A DNA stretch of 64,000 nt from Triops longicaudatus (GCA_022885665.1 JAGQDJ010000029.1:1-64000); one strand, 5' to 3'; counted from the first letter of the stretch, positions 8,669 through 22,311 are shown. The notes: a model not told the origin generated them from the letters alone. Numbers and translations are program-made.

Positions 8669-11191
8669 ATGCGGTTGTTCAGGAACCCACAAAAACTCTT
8701 ACCACAGGTGTGTCATTGTTTTAAAAAAACACACAAAAATTCGCTGCTACTCTCGCTCCTTGTAACCCTCTCAGATTGTGGGTACTTTTATTGCTTCGAC
8801 GGGATATTTAATCTTGGGGGCCGTTCGTGGATGGACCTCGCCCGGATTGCCGTCATTGTTCGAGTCAGGCGCTTTGTCCGATCTAGATCGCAGTATTGAC
8901 GAAGCATGGATTGGTCAGTCACTCAATTCTGAGTTGCAGTTGGAACTATTTTTAAAAATTTATTTTTAACTTAATTGGCTATTTAAATTTTGGTATTTTA
9001 CTTAAAGATTTAATTGCTATAGTTTTGTTAACGTTGAATTTTATCTCCTTCTATTTTCATAGTTTTTCAGGCGCTTTTCATTTTAAAACTGTACTTTTTT
9101 CTTACAATTTTCGGAATGTTTTAAAATCCTATTTTTGTGCTGTATGTTTCAGTGACCTTATTTTTATTTGTTACGTTATTTTTTTGTCAAGTAGTGTACT
9201 ACGATTTAATTTATTTACCTGTATTTTTTTTTCAAAGATAGTTACTTGTATTTATCTTTGCTCCCAAACATTTCCAGCGTCATGCCCGCAACTGTGTGCC
9301 ATTGCTGGAGCGTTATTCGTATCTTGGCCTCTACAGAAATTCGGCCGGAAATGGACTATGGTGGCAATGTCTATTCCATGGATACTGGGTTTTCTGCTTA
9401 TAGGCTTCGCGCAGAATAAAGGAATGATTTACGCTGGGCGAGTGTTAGGAGGATTGATGGAAGGGACAATTGCACCCTCTGCGCAAGTTTACGTAATTTA
9501 AGCCTGTGTTTCGTCATAGACTACTAATTGTAAAATTTAATGTAGATTACAGAAATTTCGTCGCCAAGGGTTCGGGGCGTGCTAGGGTCAGCTACCGCAG
9601 TGAATTTGTCCGTAGGAACGTTAATTGCCTACATAATCGGAGCTTACGTACCATGGGATGTTCTATCGTTCATTTTGATCACGCTCCCCGTGTTTTTTGC
9701 TATTTCCATGGCCTGCTTACCCGAAACTCCCGCCTGGCTCCTTACCCAAGGAAGAGACTTGGAAGCTAAAAAAGCACTGCAGTATTACCGCGGAAGGTAA
9801 TTCAGTATTAGCACATTGGCATTACCCAACTTCCCTTACAAGTGAAAAAAAAATAATAATAATAAAAAATAAATAGTAATAAAATATGGAAACAAATACG
9901 ATATACGCAAAGTTTTAAGTAGAATTTGAAAGCAAAGTAACGCATACAACGCAGAGATGATTTTGTACCAGGACACGTACCTAGGTGGCGCCATATGCAA
10001 TCCACGTGGGCGTAGCATGCAATGGCGTGAGTCTTCAAGCTGTAGTAAAATTCACACTGGATAAGTCTGAAGGATGAAACAATAAGGATAAGTTCAATGA
10101 AAGAAACAAAGTTTTAATTACTTTTTTAGTTAAGTGCAAGTTTACAGTTAAGTATTGATTAAATAAAAAACGAACAAGTAAAGTAAGCAATAAAAATTAT
10201 GAGATGTTATGAATACAGGAAAGTGTATCAATTATGAAAGGAAACATGGTAAAGTAGAGCAAACGTCTTAAATAAGTATTGTAACAGGCACACAAATGTG
10301 GAAGAAGAATTCAAGCGGACGAGGGAGAACGTCGAGAAGGTCATAAGTCTTCAACAAAGTGCCACCTTGAGTGATTTCTTCCGCGGACCTGTCCTCAAGC
10401 CTTTGTTCATCTCCATGGCTTTGATGTTCTTCCAACAATTCTGTGGCGTAAATGCTGTTCTCTTCTACACAGTATCAATTTTCACCATGTCCGGCAGTTC
10501 CGTTGACAAACACACCGCCACTATCATCATTGGCGCTGTCTTACTTGTTTGTGCCATCATCTCTGCCTACGTTGTCGACATCTCGGGTCGCCGAATGCTA
10601 CTTTTCGTCTCCAGCTTCCTAATGGCCCTCTCTCTCTTTGCCATGGGCACTTTCTTCTACATGAAAGACCTTTGGGGCGACCAAGAAGCCGAAGCAAGCT
10701 TAGGCTGGTTACCGTTAGCGTCACTGGTAGCTTTCATTGTGGGCTTTTCGGCCGGTTTTGGCAGTGTTCCCTTTATTATTATGGGAGAATTATTCCCTTT
10801 GCGTTTCCGTCACATACTAAGTCCTATTTCGTCCTCATTTTTTGTACTAAATGCATTCATTATTGTTCGAACTTTCCCTGATTTGGCAGCCGGATTGCAT
10901 CTCTATGGCGCTTTTTGGTTCTACGCGTGTTGGTCAATCGTGGCGGCCATTTTTGTCTATTTTTGCCTACCTGAGACGAAAGGCAAAACGTTGGAAGATA
11001 TTGAAGACTTGTTTGATCCGGACGCGGCGAGGATGAAAGAATTTGCTCAAATGAAACTCAGAAACGACCGCAGAAGAAGCTCCGCCCAACCGGAGTTGGC
11101 CACGTCCAGAAGAGGAAGCATCACCTTGGTAGCGTCCACCGCGGCTGCTGCTGCAGCAGCCGCCATGGCTTCAAAGAAATCCCCTGTATAA
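8669..11191 (+). CDS. Tret1-like: T4: canonical Tret1-like sugar transporter
   Basis: Exons: 8669-8707, 8775-8913, 9278-9492, 9546-9796 and 10288-11191, phases 0, 1, 0, 2, giving 515 residues. The start MRLFRNPQKLLPQ is followed by TM1 and the loop RGWTSPGLPSLFESG. Marks in order are KFGRKWTMV after TM2, GRVLGGLMEG in TM4, PETPAWLL after TM6, QQFCGVNAV in TM7 (Gln264, Gln265 and Asn270 all kept), DISGRRML after TM8, GELFPLRFRH, and PETKGKTLEDI at 443-453. It keeps all the usual sugar-contact residues, so it is a good reference for a working facilitative hexose or trehalose carrier. The C-terminal tail has RRGS followed by a run of Ala, like T1 and T2. Exon 5 is visibly richer in C at third positions than T1-T3. 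Intron 2 (8914-9277) happens to stay open in one frame but is intronic by homology. Confidence 0.93.
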
Positions 11192-12836
11192 CCGTGTTCT
11201 GTAATGTTACTTTAATACACTGTTGTTGTAGCAAAACTAACTATTTGACAATTTCTTTCAAAAAGCTGATATTTGAGACAGAGTTAACAAATGTGTTAAA
11301 TAGGTTTTGTTACAAATTTCCAACGACATGAACTACATAAACTTCGACATAACGATTTTCAAGTTTAACTATCAATAAGGTATCGGTAATAGTTACAAGT
11401 GTCTTTATAATATTGTCACGTACATTTTTAACCCATGTATTCCTTTCGACTACAACTCTCAGGAAGGGCCCTCGCTACTTCACCTCGCTTGCTCAAAACC
11501 AGACTCTTTGTATGGTTTTTACCCCTTATATAACCTTCAGCATCGCTATCCCAGAACAGATGCAACGTGGCACCGTTGAAGTCATCGACGCCGAGGTGCA
11601 CAACGTCAACAACAAGAACTGGGAAAGGGGCCCCCTTTTTTGAGCTATTTTTAGCTCGAGTGACCTCGTGGCGTGACAATATATAAGAGTTTTTCCGAAA
11701 TTTCCAGAACTATTTAACACGAAGATCCTTTCCTTTGCTCTCAGAAACGATGAAAAGTGTTAAAGTACTTTAACACTTACAAAATGATAGATTTAAGAAA
11801 TATTCAGTGTTAGCTCTCGAAGTTGGACTCGTCACACGTTTTCCCACATTTCGGTATGCACTGGAACGACTCACCCTTTCCTATCGTGTTCTTTGACCTA
11901 TTTTCTTGACCGTCTCAAATTACGGCGTTATTAGCCTTTCAGAAAACTCCACAAAGGTTTCCTTTTCCTCTTTTCTGCAAAACTGCTTATTTGCTTCTTG
12001 AAGAAACAAGTGGAGTCTTCTTGAAGTAACGAAGCCTGTTGTTCCTCAATCCTGTTCTTGTAGGATTTCAGTTGCATACCGTTCAAAGGAACCTATTCTG
12101 CTAAATCCCGGTAATAAAGCTTGTTTGCATGCATTTTCTTCTGTTTATTTGACATCAAGTAATAAATTACACAACAGTAAGTATGCTAAAACCCAAAATG
12201 TAACAAATTTAAAAATGTGCAAAAATCCCACGAAACATAAATGCTCCGAAAAATAACTTAACGCTGTACTTTTTTTGTACTATTTTTTTCATCGTGATAA
12301 ATAGCATTTATAAGAATATCTTAAAAGAAAAACAAACGGACATTAAGAAGAACGTTTTGTCCTCTTTCAATTTAACGGCAAAGTAAAGAAAATTCTTATC
12401 AGAGATTTTTTTACGAAACATGAATACTTTTGTGTATCATGAAAATTTTATCGGCGATGTTATACTACACTATCCATTGTCAAGCAGTCCTATAAATAAT
12501 ACCGAAGCAGTTACACAAAAACGGCAAGAGATTAGGTCCGAACACATAAGCTCTTTTATCCGGAAGAATACATCGGATTACTGAGCACTAGTTTTGAATT
12601 GCTAATGACGAGACAGAAAGCCCTCGAAGGGCGTGCCAGTAGCATTTGCCGGGCTTTTCCTTACGTAAGGTCCAAATAGATTTGCCATAGGATATAGTTT
12701 GACGTGTGCTGCATAGCAAATACAGCTCAAGGGTGAGTAAACTAATAAAAGTTAGGCCTCATCCAATGATTTAGTGTACGTGGTGGGCTCGTCGTCTCAC
12801 ATCCCTGTGAAAACACCTCCCGAAAACGTCCAGACA
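11192..12836. other. Intergenic T4-T5
   Basis: A 1.6-kb stretch without a recognisable exon, RNA gene or transposon. Short open frames at 11413-11679 on both strands have no family features. Confidence 0.5.
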
Positions 12837-15208
12837 ATGTCGAACAACACATACAGCATTTGGCCCCAGGTAATTTCGATTACTCATATCCAAATCCATA
12901 TTTTTTCAAATAAATTGTAGTAATAATATTGTAATTATTTTGGTTACAATTATATTTTATCTTACAATCTAGATTATATAAGTTATAGCTCAATGTAAGT
13001 TACATTATAATAATTTTTATTTTCAATTAATTGTTAGTTTTTAATTTAAATCGATTTTAATTTTAAATATCTTTACATTTTCTCTTATGGAAGGTTCTGG
13101 GCGCTTTTTGCGCTTCATTAGGGACGTTGATCGTAGGGGCGGTGCGTGGATGGGCGTCTCCTGGGATTCCGTCGCTGTTCGAGTCCGGTAAGGTGGGTGG
13201 TTTGGATGCTCAAGTGGACGAAGCCTGGATAGGTCAGTGATTTACGTTCAATTACCTGCTAAATGTGCTCACCAAGTTATATTCCGTTGTGTTTAGCTTC
13301 AACGCCGCAACTGTGTGCCATTGCTGGAGCATTATTAGTGTCGTGGCCGCTGCAGAAAGTCGGTCGCAAATGGACCATGGTGGCAATGAGTATTCCGTGG
13401 ATCATAGGCTTTTTATTAGTTGGATTAGCCCAGAATAAAGCCATGATTTATGCTGGAAGAGTCTTAGCCGGTTTAATGGAAGGCACCATTGGACCGTCGG
13501 CGCAAGTTTATGTCAGTGAATTATCTAAAAGTAAACCAATTATTAAGTTAATGTTCTGTAGATTACGGAATGTTCGTCACCTGAAGTACGAGGAGTATTA
13601 GGATCGGCTACGGCCGTGAACCAAGTCGTGGGTGCTCTGGTTAGCTTTATAGTGGGAGCTTATGTGCCGTTTGACCTCTTGTCACTCATCTTGATAGTTT
13701 TCCCAGTACTTTTCGGCATTTCGGTCGCATTTCTGCCTGAGTCACCAGTATGGCTAATGATCCACCAGAAGAATACCAAGGCGAGGAAGGCATTGCAGTA
13801 CTACCGTGGAAAGTAAAAGCGATTTTTATAATTTTCCTAATTTTTACGATCTAGTTCACATTAACGCCATAATCTATATTTTTTTACTATGAGTAAAACT
13901 AATTTTCAATAACAAAATAAGACTATTTAGTCCAATTTTTAACCTTACTAAAGTGACTATTTCGAAAGTGTGGCTCTGCACTTGGCTGCTAGAGCCGCCA
14001 GTCACCACGTCTTGAGGTCTGTTTAGCTTAAATCTTTAGTTCGCGGTGCACAATTATCACTGCTACTTTTGCCACAATATTCTTGTATCAATTCACGAGT
14101 TTGCCTTACCTATAAACTCTGTCGAGAAAGAATATATGTATTGATGTCAATCATGGTAAATAAGAGTTATCTGATTCACGTATGTCCTTACTACATTACA
14201 CGAACTCTCAGAGAGCACGCATAAACAAGCCTCAGAGTATTTTGACTTCACTAGCGCCCCGAGTGGAGATCTACCATGGAATAATCCCATTTATATCTTC
14301 TGCGTTGTATATTTGTTGGTTTAAAAGTGGTCTTGATTATTGCTAAAAGAAAAATATGCAATAACTTTTGATTTTCTTTAAATTTACTATTTTATGTGAG
14401 TATTTCTGACCTAATTTTAGAAACTTGTTTGGATTTTTTCAGGGACTGTGACGTCGCCGAAGAGTTTGAAAAGATGCGGGAAAGTATTGAAAAGACAATG
14501 AAAGTAGAGGTGGACATCAGCATTCGTGATTTGTATCACGCCTCGGTATGGAAACCGTTGTTGATTTCCATGGCATTGATGTTCTTCCAGCAATTTTGCG
14601 GTTTTAACGTCGTAATTATCTACACGGTAAAAATCTTCTCCATGGCAGGAAATACGGTGGACAAGCACATGGCGACCATTATCGTCGGCGCGGTCTTCTT
14701 GGTTGGTGGCATAGTCTCCGCGTACTTGGTGGATTTTTACGGACGTCGTAAACTACTTTTCGTGTCCGGAACTACCATGTTCACATCCTTATTCGCCCTG
14801 GGGGCGTTTTTCTACCTAAAAGAGCTGTGGGGTGGCATGGAAGCTGAACAAAAATTGGGCTGGCTCCCTTTAGCGTCTTTAATCATATTCATCGTTGGAT
14901 TTTCAGCGGGCTTCGGCAGTGTACCGTTCATTATTATGGGTGAATTGTTCCCTATGAGGTTTCGACACATATTGAGTCCGTTTTCGTCCTCGTTTTGCTC
15001 CCTGAGTACCTTTGTTATTGTAAGGACTTTCCCCGACCTTGCTTTCGCATTTCAACTATACGGAGTGTTTTGGTTCTACGCCTGTTGTACGGTGACTGCT
15101 GTTGTTTTTGTGTATTTCTTCCTACCAGAGACGAAAGGAAAAACTTTGGAAGACATTGAAAAGTTGTTTAGTGTGAAGGAAGAAAGTGAAAGAACTCCAG
15201 TTACTTGA
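12837..15208 (+). CDS. Tret1-like: T5: Tret1-like sugar transporter with short tail
   Basis: Exons: 12837-12869, 13094-13232, 13297-13511, 13562-13812 and 14443-15208, phases 0, 1, 0, 2, giving 467 residues, the shortest of the array. The start is MSNNTYSIWPQ. Exon 2 encodes TM1 and RGWASPGIPSLFESG. Family marks are KVGRKWTMV, PESPVWLM, QQFCGFNVV (conserved Asn kept), FYGRRKLL, GELFPMRFRH and PETKGKTLEDI. The protein ends about 20 residues after that motif and lacks the RRxS/poly-Ala tail of T1, T2, T4 and T7. Splice donors of introns 2 and 3 are GTCAGT, weaker than consensus but in the right phase. The first exon is supported by its position, phase and the shared IWPQ ending with T2 and T3. 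Confidence 0.9.
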
Positions 15209-16039
15209 AACAGAAGAATTATGACTTAATGAACTCACGTTGTCTAATAGTTGTTTCCAGAAATTTCCCGGAAATGTGAACGCTCTTAGTGAACGAGTGC
15301 AGTAGAATCGAGTGGTCAAGTGTGCAATTATGTATTAGTGCAACGCTTTCTTTTGTATGAAATAGATGTTTTACCACACTGTACTCTTTTCTAGGTCGTA
15401 AATTTGGACTCGGTAACGTCAATTTCCTAAGTTTTCATGCGACTTCACGAGAAAAGTGTTAAGCTCGACCATGCTGAATGCAAGGGAACCACTAGCGCCA
15501 CTGGCATGAAACATTGCCTTCATTAAGAATTGAAACACCGTCTTTTTTATTTTCTTTAAACATTAACTAGCGCTGTCGTTCGCATTTTTTTCTACTGAGC
15601 AAGTTGGTCGGTTCTCAAATATTCACAAACAAAGAAATACTGGTTCCCAGCAAAAGAAGTCCTGCTTTGTTTCAATATATAAACAAATCTTTCGCCGTAC
15701 AGAAATTTACCGACTGAACTCGCTATGTCGTTTCGTACAGGTTTGTTTGCCCCCCTATTAAGCACTTTTGCGGCGTTGCTGTGGGTGAACATCTTAGAAA
15801 AAGGGCGAGCCACGAATAAATGAGTCCTGCTCCCATTCTACTGAGCTGTAACTCAGTTAACCATAGGCTTAAGTCCATTCATTACAGCTCTTCTTCTGCA
15901 TCACAAATTCGTCAATGAAAACTTAATGGCAAAGCCTTTCTCACCGTGTCTAAGTTTCTAAGTTCTCGTTATCGTCCCTTATCTGCCTCAGCGTTGCGGA
16001 CTAAAATATTGATATATTGACACATACTACCCTACTCTG

Positions 16040-16215
16040 TCAACCCAACATGCACCCCCGTACCCAGGGGGGTTGCAGGGGTTTAACACCCTCATCCCAC
16101 CCCCAATTTTAACTTTATAATGATAACCATAGGCGACTACAGTGTCCGAAAAACTTGCATACGGGAAATCACCCCCCCACCCTCCCCCCGAACCAAAATC
16201 TTGGGTACATGCTAA
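16040..16215 (+). repeat. Dispersed repeat, copy 3, longer and C-rich
   Basis: It contains CATAGGCGACTAC, a GCATACGG block, CACCCTCCCC and a TTGGGTACA end, which align with copies 1 and 2. It extends further left through CACCCCCGTACCCAGGGG. The shared ends GTACCCAGG (16059-16067) and CTTGGGTAC (16200-16208) face each other as an imperfect inverted pair, so this longer copy may be a nearly complete small element. Class unassigned. Confidence 0.5.
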
Positions 16216-16404
16216 CATGTTATTGAAGCCTAACAGAGACCCTTTACTCAGGCTTGTCAATGACCCACGCTTGTGATACTTTGTCACGGTGCATTGGACC
16301 CTTAACTCACGACGCTCGGTTTACGATGATGATCCGTTTCACAGAGCTCATAAAATACACGGACGATTCTTATAGCTTTTTTCCCCCTCAACAAAAATGA
16401 AGCT

Positions 16405-16434
16405 GAAAAATTGCATATAAAATATGCAATTTTC
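16405..16434. repeat. Short perfect inverted repeat
   Basis: GAAAATTGCATAT is followed after a few A residues by its exact complement ATATGCAATTTTC. It could form a 13-bp hairpin. No function can be assigned. Confidence 0.5.
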
Positions 16435-17700
16435 ATTTCAACTTTTTGCTTGAAAAAGTTATCAGCTCCATCACTCTGCACTTTTAATGTCGTATTTTCT
16501 TTTAAATAGTCAAAATTGAAATGTTTTTTTTTTAAATACTGTAAATAATAAAAAAATTACTTTAAAGATTTGCAAAAAAAATGAGGTACGGTTTCTTCAG
16601 AAATCGAAAATCCTGCTTACCAACCTGCCGAAACCATTGCAAGTCAAACCAATCTTAAACCAAGACTTAAGGATTCTGGAGGCTTATATATAGGGATGCT
16701 GCTGAGGTCGCTTGAGTCAGAACGTAAACTACCTCAGAGGCGAACCATCGTTTCCAGGTTTACTCCATTTGTCCTTAAAAATCAATTCTACCATTTTTCG
16801 TGTGTGCATCCCGTGTAAATTAAGTTTCGCTGTTAATTGCAGGCCAAATATCCGGTAACAAAACAAAAATAATTATTTTTGTTCAAGCAATAAACATGAT
16901 TACATACCATGCTTCAGAAGCAAACAGATTTATCAAGTGCTTATTTAACATTTGAAACACTGCACTGTGTTCAATCTATAGGAAAAAAAAACTATTGCCA
17001 AGCGCTCTGCACAGTGCCTTAATTGCAATTTGAAGCCTTTCAAATTGTTTTTGCGTGGTCCAACTCCTTTTCAAATGAAAACACGAGCTCTTTCTAAATT
17101 AACTCACACAGTTTTTTTTCTTATTTTTTTACGTCTCGGCTGCTATGGAAAAAAGTGTTTTTTTTTTTTCACACAAAAACAATTATAGAAGTTACACGAA
17201 ATCAACGAACGCACTGGCACGATCTAACGAGCTACGGCACACTGCATCCTAAACACACTGTACGTTGAGAGGAACAATGAAAGTTTCCTTTGCGCACACT
17301 AACGTGGATAGTACGAAAAGGTGCGTGGGTACGCAACTCACACAAGCATCGTGTGATTAGCATAGTGCCTTTACACTGCTCACGAATTTTTACGGATACG
17401 ATATATTTTTTTTTTTGCGAATTTTCCCCATGTCTTGTGCTTAGGTTAGAATTTCAATTCTGAGCTCTTTCCATAACAACAAACCTCGCGTTTGCACTAC
17501 GCTAGAGAATAAACAATATTTTAAACGGGCGCTATAAACGTGAGCAGCATTAGGCCCGTTTAATTATTAATGGATCTGCGATATCTCGCGTCCCTTAAAC
17601 ACCAAGGCATTTGTAACATAACAGTGACGAGGCATTTTTAACTCACGAAACTGATTTTTAGGAAAGAATCTGCTAGTGTGTCTTCGTCTACGGAACTGTA

Positions 17701-20700
17701 ATGTCTTTCAAAAATCCTTCCAAAGTTCTGCCGCAGGTGAGTTATTTATTTTCTGCAGTGACTATAAGCATCGTTATCACTTTATGATGATTTATTTGCA
17801 AGGTGCTAGGCGCTGTTTGTGCTTCAATAGGCTTTCTCACCTTGGGAACAGTTCGCGCCTGGTCTTCGCCGGCATTACCGTCTTTATTTGATTCAGGAAC
17901 TATTCCAGGTTTAAACCGAACCATTGACGAGCCTTGGATAGGTTCGTAAACTGTTTTATACTTACCGTAGAACGTGCAAGAGCCTATTCTCGTGTGTGAT
18001 AATGAACAAACTGCGAAATTATAGTTTCCTAATAATGAAAATATTTACCTATTTTTTTTATTTTTTTTTTTTATTTCTAGCATCTACGCCTCAAATTTGT
18101 AGCATATTTGGGGCTTGGATTGCCCCGTGGCCTTTGAAATATTTTGGGCGAAAATGGACCATGGTTTCTTTGGCGATGCCGTGGACGCTGGGATTCTTGT
18201 TAATCGGTCTAGCTCAGAACAAAGCAATGATTTATGCGGGAAGAGTGTGTGCAGGGTTGATGGAAGGCATGATTGCACCTTGTGCACAAGTTTATGTAAG
18301 TTTACACGGCAATTTTCTTCGAAATGTTTGCCAACTTCGAAAATGCAATTTTAGCATCATTAGAAAATTTATTTTCTTGTCTTAGAAAACGAGTTAGTGG
18401 ATTTTATTCGGAGTAATTTTTGGGATAGGGTACGGAACGCCACAGTATGCAGGTCAAAAAGCTTTTCCAATCAGAGTTTATTTTTGTCTGTTTTCAAAGA
18501 AACTGAAGAAGAATAAAACAAATCAACCACACTTCATAATAAAATAGAACAACAATACACGTGACCACGTGATGTAAATAAACAGTAGCTTAGCTTAGAA
18601 AGTTGCGCCAGTGGCGTTCCAAGCGGTAAAAGCATATGGAATACGTCCTATATTTATTGTATTTCGCTGGGTATGTATTTAAGTCGAATTTTTGTAATGC
18701 TTTGTCATTTATTAGATTGCAGAATGCTCGTCCCCCAGAATTAGGGGCGTATTGGGATCGGCAAGTGCCATAGGTTTGTCAACGGGCACGCTGTTTACGT
18801 TCGTAATCGGAGCATACGCGTCATGGGACGTCTTAACGCTGGCTTTAATAACATTCCCGCTTCTCTTTGCTACGTCAATGTCATGTTTACCCGAATCTCC
18901 TGTCTGGCTGTTGACCCGAAACCAAGAAGAGAAGGCCAGAAAAGCATTGCAGTTTTACCGTGGAAAGTAAGTTGACTTTTCGTCTCTAAACTTATCTTAC
19001 GCAATTTGAGATTGTGTAATTTAAACCCTGCTACAAAGTGCTATTTTACCCCTGTAATATGAACCAAGGTAAATTCGAGTAAAACCAGAGCAAGTTTAAC
19101 GCCCAAAGAATTGTTATAAGTTGTTAGGAACGGCAGTTGTTCTGAGAAAAAATATCATAAATATTCAAAAGCATAGTGTTTCATGGGCAGTTAGAAACTT
19201 ACTGAAACTAGGGCTCATTACGCTTTCAAGTAATGCGATCGCGGGAGAGTTACTAGGTGTGCGAAAATCAAGCAGTAGTTTGCAGAGAAACCTGAAGATG
19301 TCAGTGTAAGCGTCAATTAACCCACACCTCTCATGGCTGAATCTTTCATCACTGAACAGACACAAATGATTAATACGAGGTAAACTTTCAGTAATGCTTT
19401 GAAACAAAATAAAAATAATGTTTTAATAACGACTCTTCTTTAAAAAGTTTACTCTCCTACGCTCGCTTTCGGTATTGCTGCCATCTGTGGAAATTTGACA
19501 GAAGCTACTTAACGTTCTCTTTGGTTTTCCTTCGCAGCTAATTAATGACATATGCTGCTGCATCTGTGTACAAAAGCACACTAGTGAAATGATTGAGAGC
19601 AAAACTGAACAATAGATAAAAATGAAGCGTTGAGCGTCTGACACCATTTAGGACATGGCGAAAAGTTCTTAAAACAAACATAGAACTTCATTGTTCGCTT
19701 GCGAGATACCTTTAGAGCTTCAAATCTGATCCTAAATAGAACTGAATAAACTGTAGGGCAACTTCGAGTGCTTATAATAAATAAGGTTAAATATTAAAGT
19801 TATAACCTTAAAGTTGAATATTTTATTAACCAGAAGCGTTAAATTAAAATTGTTTTCTACTTACCAGGCAAACTGATATAGAGGAAGAATTCAAGCGCGT
19901 TCGGGACAATATTGAAAAAACGCGAAATCTGCAGTCGACTTTCCAGCCACGTGATTTTTTCCAAGGACCCGTTTTAAAACCATTAGGATTATCGATGTCT
20001 CTGATGTTCTTTCAGCAATTTTGCGGGGCCAACGCTGTGTTTTTCTACACTGTCAAGATATTCAAAATGGCCGGTAGTACCGTGGACCCCCATTTAGCCA
20101 GTATAGTGGTGGCTATCGTCTTGTTCTTTTCGCTGGTAGTAGCAGCGTATATGTCCGACATATGTGGGCGTCGAATCCTTCTCATAATTTCTGGCTCTCT
20201 AATGGCCCTTTCCCAGACTGCTATGGGAATCTTTTTCTACTTGAAAGAGCAATGGGGTGATAAAGTAGCCGAAGAAACAATAGGAAGCTTACCCTTGGCT
20301 TCTTTAGTGGTATTTGTTATTGGCTTTTCGTCCGGTTTCGGGGGTGTACCTTTTCTCATCATGGGCGAGTTATTCCCGATACGATTCCGCCACGTGCTCA
20401 GTCCAGTGTCGGCGTCCTTTTTCGCGTTGTGCACTTTCACCATTGTGAGAACTTTTCCCGATTTGGCAGCTGCATTAAACTTATACGGCGCGTTTTGGTT
20501 TTATGCCAGCTGGTCAGCACTCGCCATTGTGTTTGTGTTTTTCTTATTGCCAGAGACTAAAGGAAAGACTTTGGAAGAAATTGAACTATTATTCAAGAAT
20601 AGAGGCGAAGTATCTCATAGTGAGAGTCATGGTAATTCACATCCAAATGAAATGATGCCAATCAAAAGTGGACACGTATCCTTACATGTTCCGGATATGA

Positions 20701-20738
20701 ACAGAGACCACACAACAGAAAGTATACGGAAAGTTTAA
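17701..20738 (+). CDS. Tret1-like: T6: Tret1-like sugar transporter
   Basis: Exons: 17701-17736, 17803-17941, 18081-18295, 18716-18966 and 19868-20738, phases 0, 1, 0, 2, giving 503 residues. The start is MSFKNPSKVLPQ, then TM1 (VLGAVCASIGFLTLG) and RAWSSPALPSLFDSG. Family marks are YFGRKWTMV, PESPVWLL, QQFCGANAV with the conserved Gln-Gln and Asn, ICGRRILL, GELFPIRFRH and PETKGKTLEEI. The C-terminal tail is polar with several His and Ser (VSHSESHGNSHPNE), unlike the RRxS/poly-Ala tails of other members. The donor of intron 2 is the unusual GTTCGT. All catalytic-family residues are present, so it is likely a working carrier; the sugar it moves is not known. Confidence 0.92.
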
Positions 20739-22251
20739 CGTCGCTTATTATATTTTTTTATACATGGAGTGGAAGAATTTTGTACTCTCGGGAACTTGTT
20801 CATAAGCGAAGAAAGATTAACTGTTCCCAGTGTTTGTATTTAACTGCCAGTTTTTCTTTAGTTATACCATTTCTTACCTTGGAATTTTGTACGTGTTGCG
20901 AATGATATCGTCCAATGAGAAATAAAGAACGTATTACTTCATCGTTTCGGTGTTTTACCGATTGTAGAAATCCAATAATCCTTCATTTACCAACAATATT
21001 AAAAGGAGTTATGTGTATCGTCACTATACAGGGATTTAAATAATATTCTCCGTCCAACTCATTTCATAAACCACGACCGAATTCTCTATGATATTTTTGT
21101 GGCAATCACCGGCCTCTACCGGTCGCTTCAATGATTGCTAACGTTCGCTTTCGGACGCTTGGTCAGACTTACTGAACATTGTTGCAATGATATGGTAAAT
21201 TTAAAGCCGTTTTGGACATTTTGGTACTTTATTTATTCATTTTTTTTTTAAATTTGCTTAAGCTTGGGTTCAAGTCTGAGGTATTACAAAGCGGCTCAGT
21301 TTTTAAATTTCGTTAAATAACACGAGTACAAACTCCTTACACTAGATGTCGTTTACTATCATTTTTATTAATTTAATTCGTCTTTTCTGATTATCACGCT
21401 CATTGTTGTAAGGGAAGGTCCCCAAATCCAGAACAAACTGAACAGAAATTTTAATTCCATTACATATGCTTCACTCGTGCGTATTGCGTCACATCGTAAG
21501 GTTAAAGCCGATCATGTGAAGTCAACATTCCTCATTCTGCATTCAAAGCCACAACTCTCGCTGGATGCACCGCTATGAGGCAATTCTCTTGTTGTGATCT
21601 GTACGCATATCCTAGTCCAATTATGTATCGTAACTTAGATACAACTTCCATTTCTTAATTAAGTTAATTTTTCATAAAGCTTGCACCAATTATTCATGAA
21701 ACCAAATATATATACCCTAAAGCACTTCAAGCTGTTTTCACGACACGTCAAAACATTAAAAAAAATCCATGAAAAGATATTGCAGGCCAGTGGGGCCCAC
21801 CATTAACAAAATAGTTTTCTCAGGTCTCTACGTCGCATTATAGTACGCCATTGCACTCGTCGGAGTGGAAAACAGAAACTCCATCGTGAACGAATACATA
21901 TAATCACTTCTTAGAAAGACAGGGAGAGGAGTAAGGGGGCCAAAATACCCTTTTCTACCTGTGTTCGGTCAGCGAATCCGGTTTTTACCCGTCTTTTCTA
22001 ATTTCCCTTACATCACTTCTTACATTCGGCTTTGAATTCTTAACCTCGAAGCTAGCGTTTCGTGTAAGGCATTTACACGAAGTGTTACTGCTCCACTCCA
22101 GTTTGCAGGAGCTGCGTACTAACCGAAGCAGATATAAGGGTCACAACTTCCACCACTGCTTCACTCGTACCCCATCAGTGAAAGGGAATACGCACACTTG
22201 TTGGTGCTCCATTCCCTTAGGATCAATAAAGTACTCTACCCATCTTCAGCA
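20739..22251. other. Intergenic T6-T7
   Basis: A 1.5-kb stretch with no coding exon. A short palindrome, ACCGG-CCTCT-ACCGGT, lies near 21109-21124. TATAAG at 22133 may belong to the upstream T7 promoter. Confidence 0.5.
22133..22138 (+). promoter_or_regulatory. Candidate TATA-like box for T7 exon 1a
   Basis: TATAAG lies about 115 bases before the ATG of the upstream alternative first exon. Weak motif match. Confidence 0.15.
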
Positions 22252-22311
22252 ATGGGCAACAAAAGTTTATTAAACCTCGTTTTCAAAAATCCAAGGAAAG
22301 TGTTACCGCAG
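22252..22311 (+). other. T7 alternative first exon 1a
   Basis: ATG opens 20 codons, MGNKSLLNLVFKNPRKVLPQ, ending at a GTAAGC donor in phase 0. The ending KNPRKVLPQ matches the first exons of T2 and T6. It could be an alternative promoter exon of T7 or an orphan exon of a lost gene; no other exon set exists between it and T7. Confidence 0.6.

Larger units (their letters stand above)
15209..17700. other. Intergenic T5-T6
   Basis: A 2.5-kb stretch without coding exons. It holds repeat copy 3 with C-rich tracts (16040-16215), a short A/T hairpin (16405-16434) and several poly-T runs near 17110-17170 and 17405. No promoter element stands out. Confidence 0.5.

Noticed and set aside
9025..9277. Open frame running into exon 3 of T4 with many Phe/Leu/Ser residues
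   Set aside because: It is the tail of intron 2 read in frame by chance; the acceptor TTTCCAG at 9271-9277 and paralogue comparison place the exon start at 9278.
16027..16287. Minus-strand Gly-rich open frame
   Set aside because: It is a translation of the C-rich dispersed repeat copy 3 and has no splice context or homology pattern.
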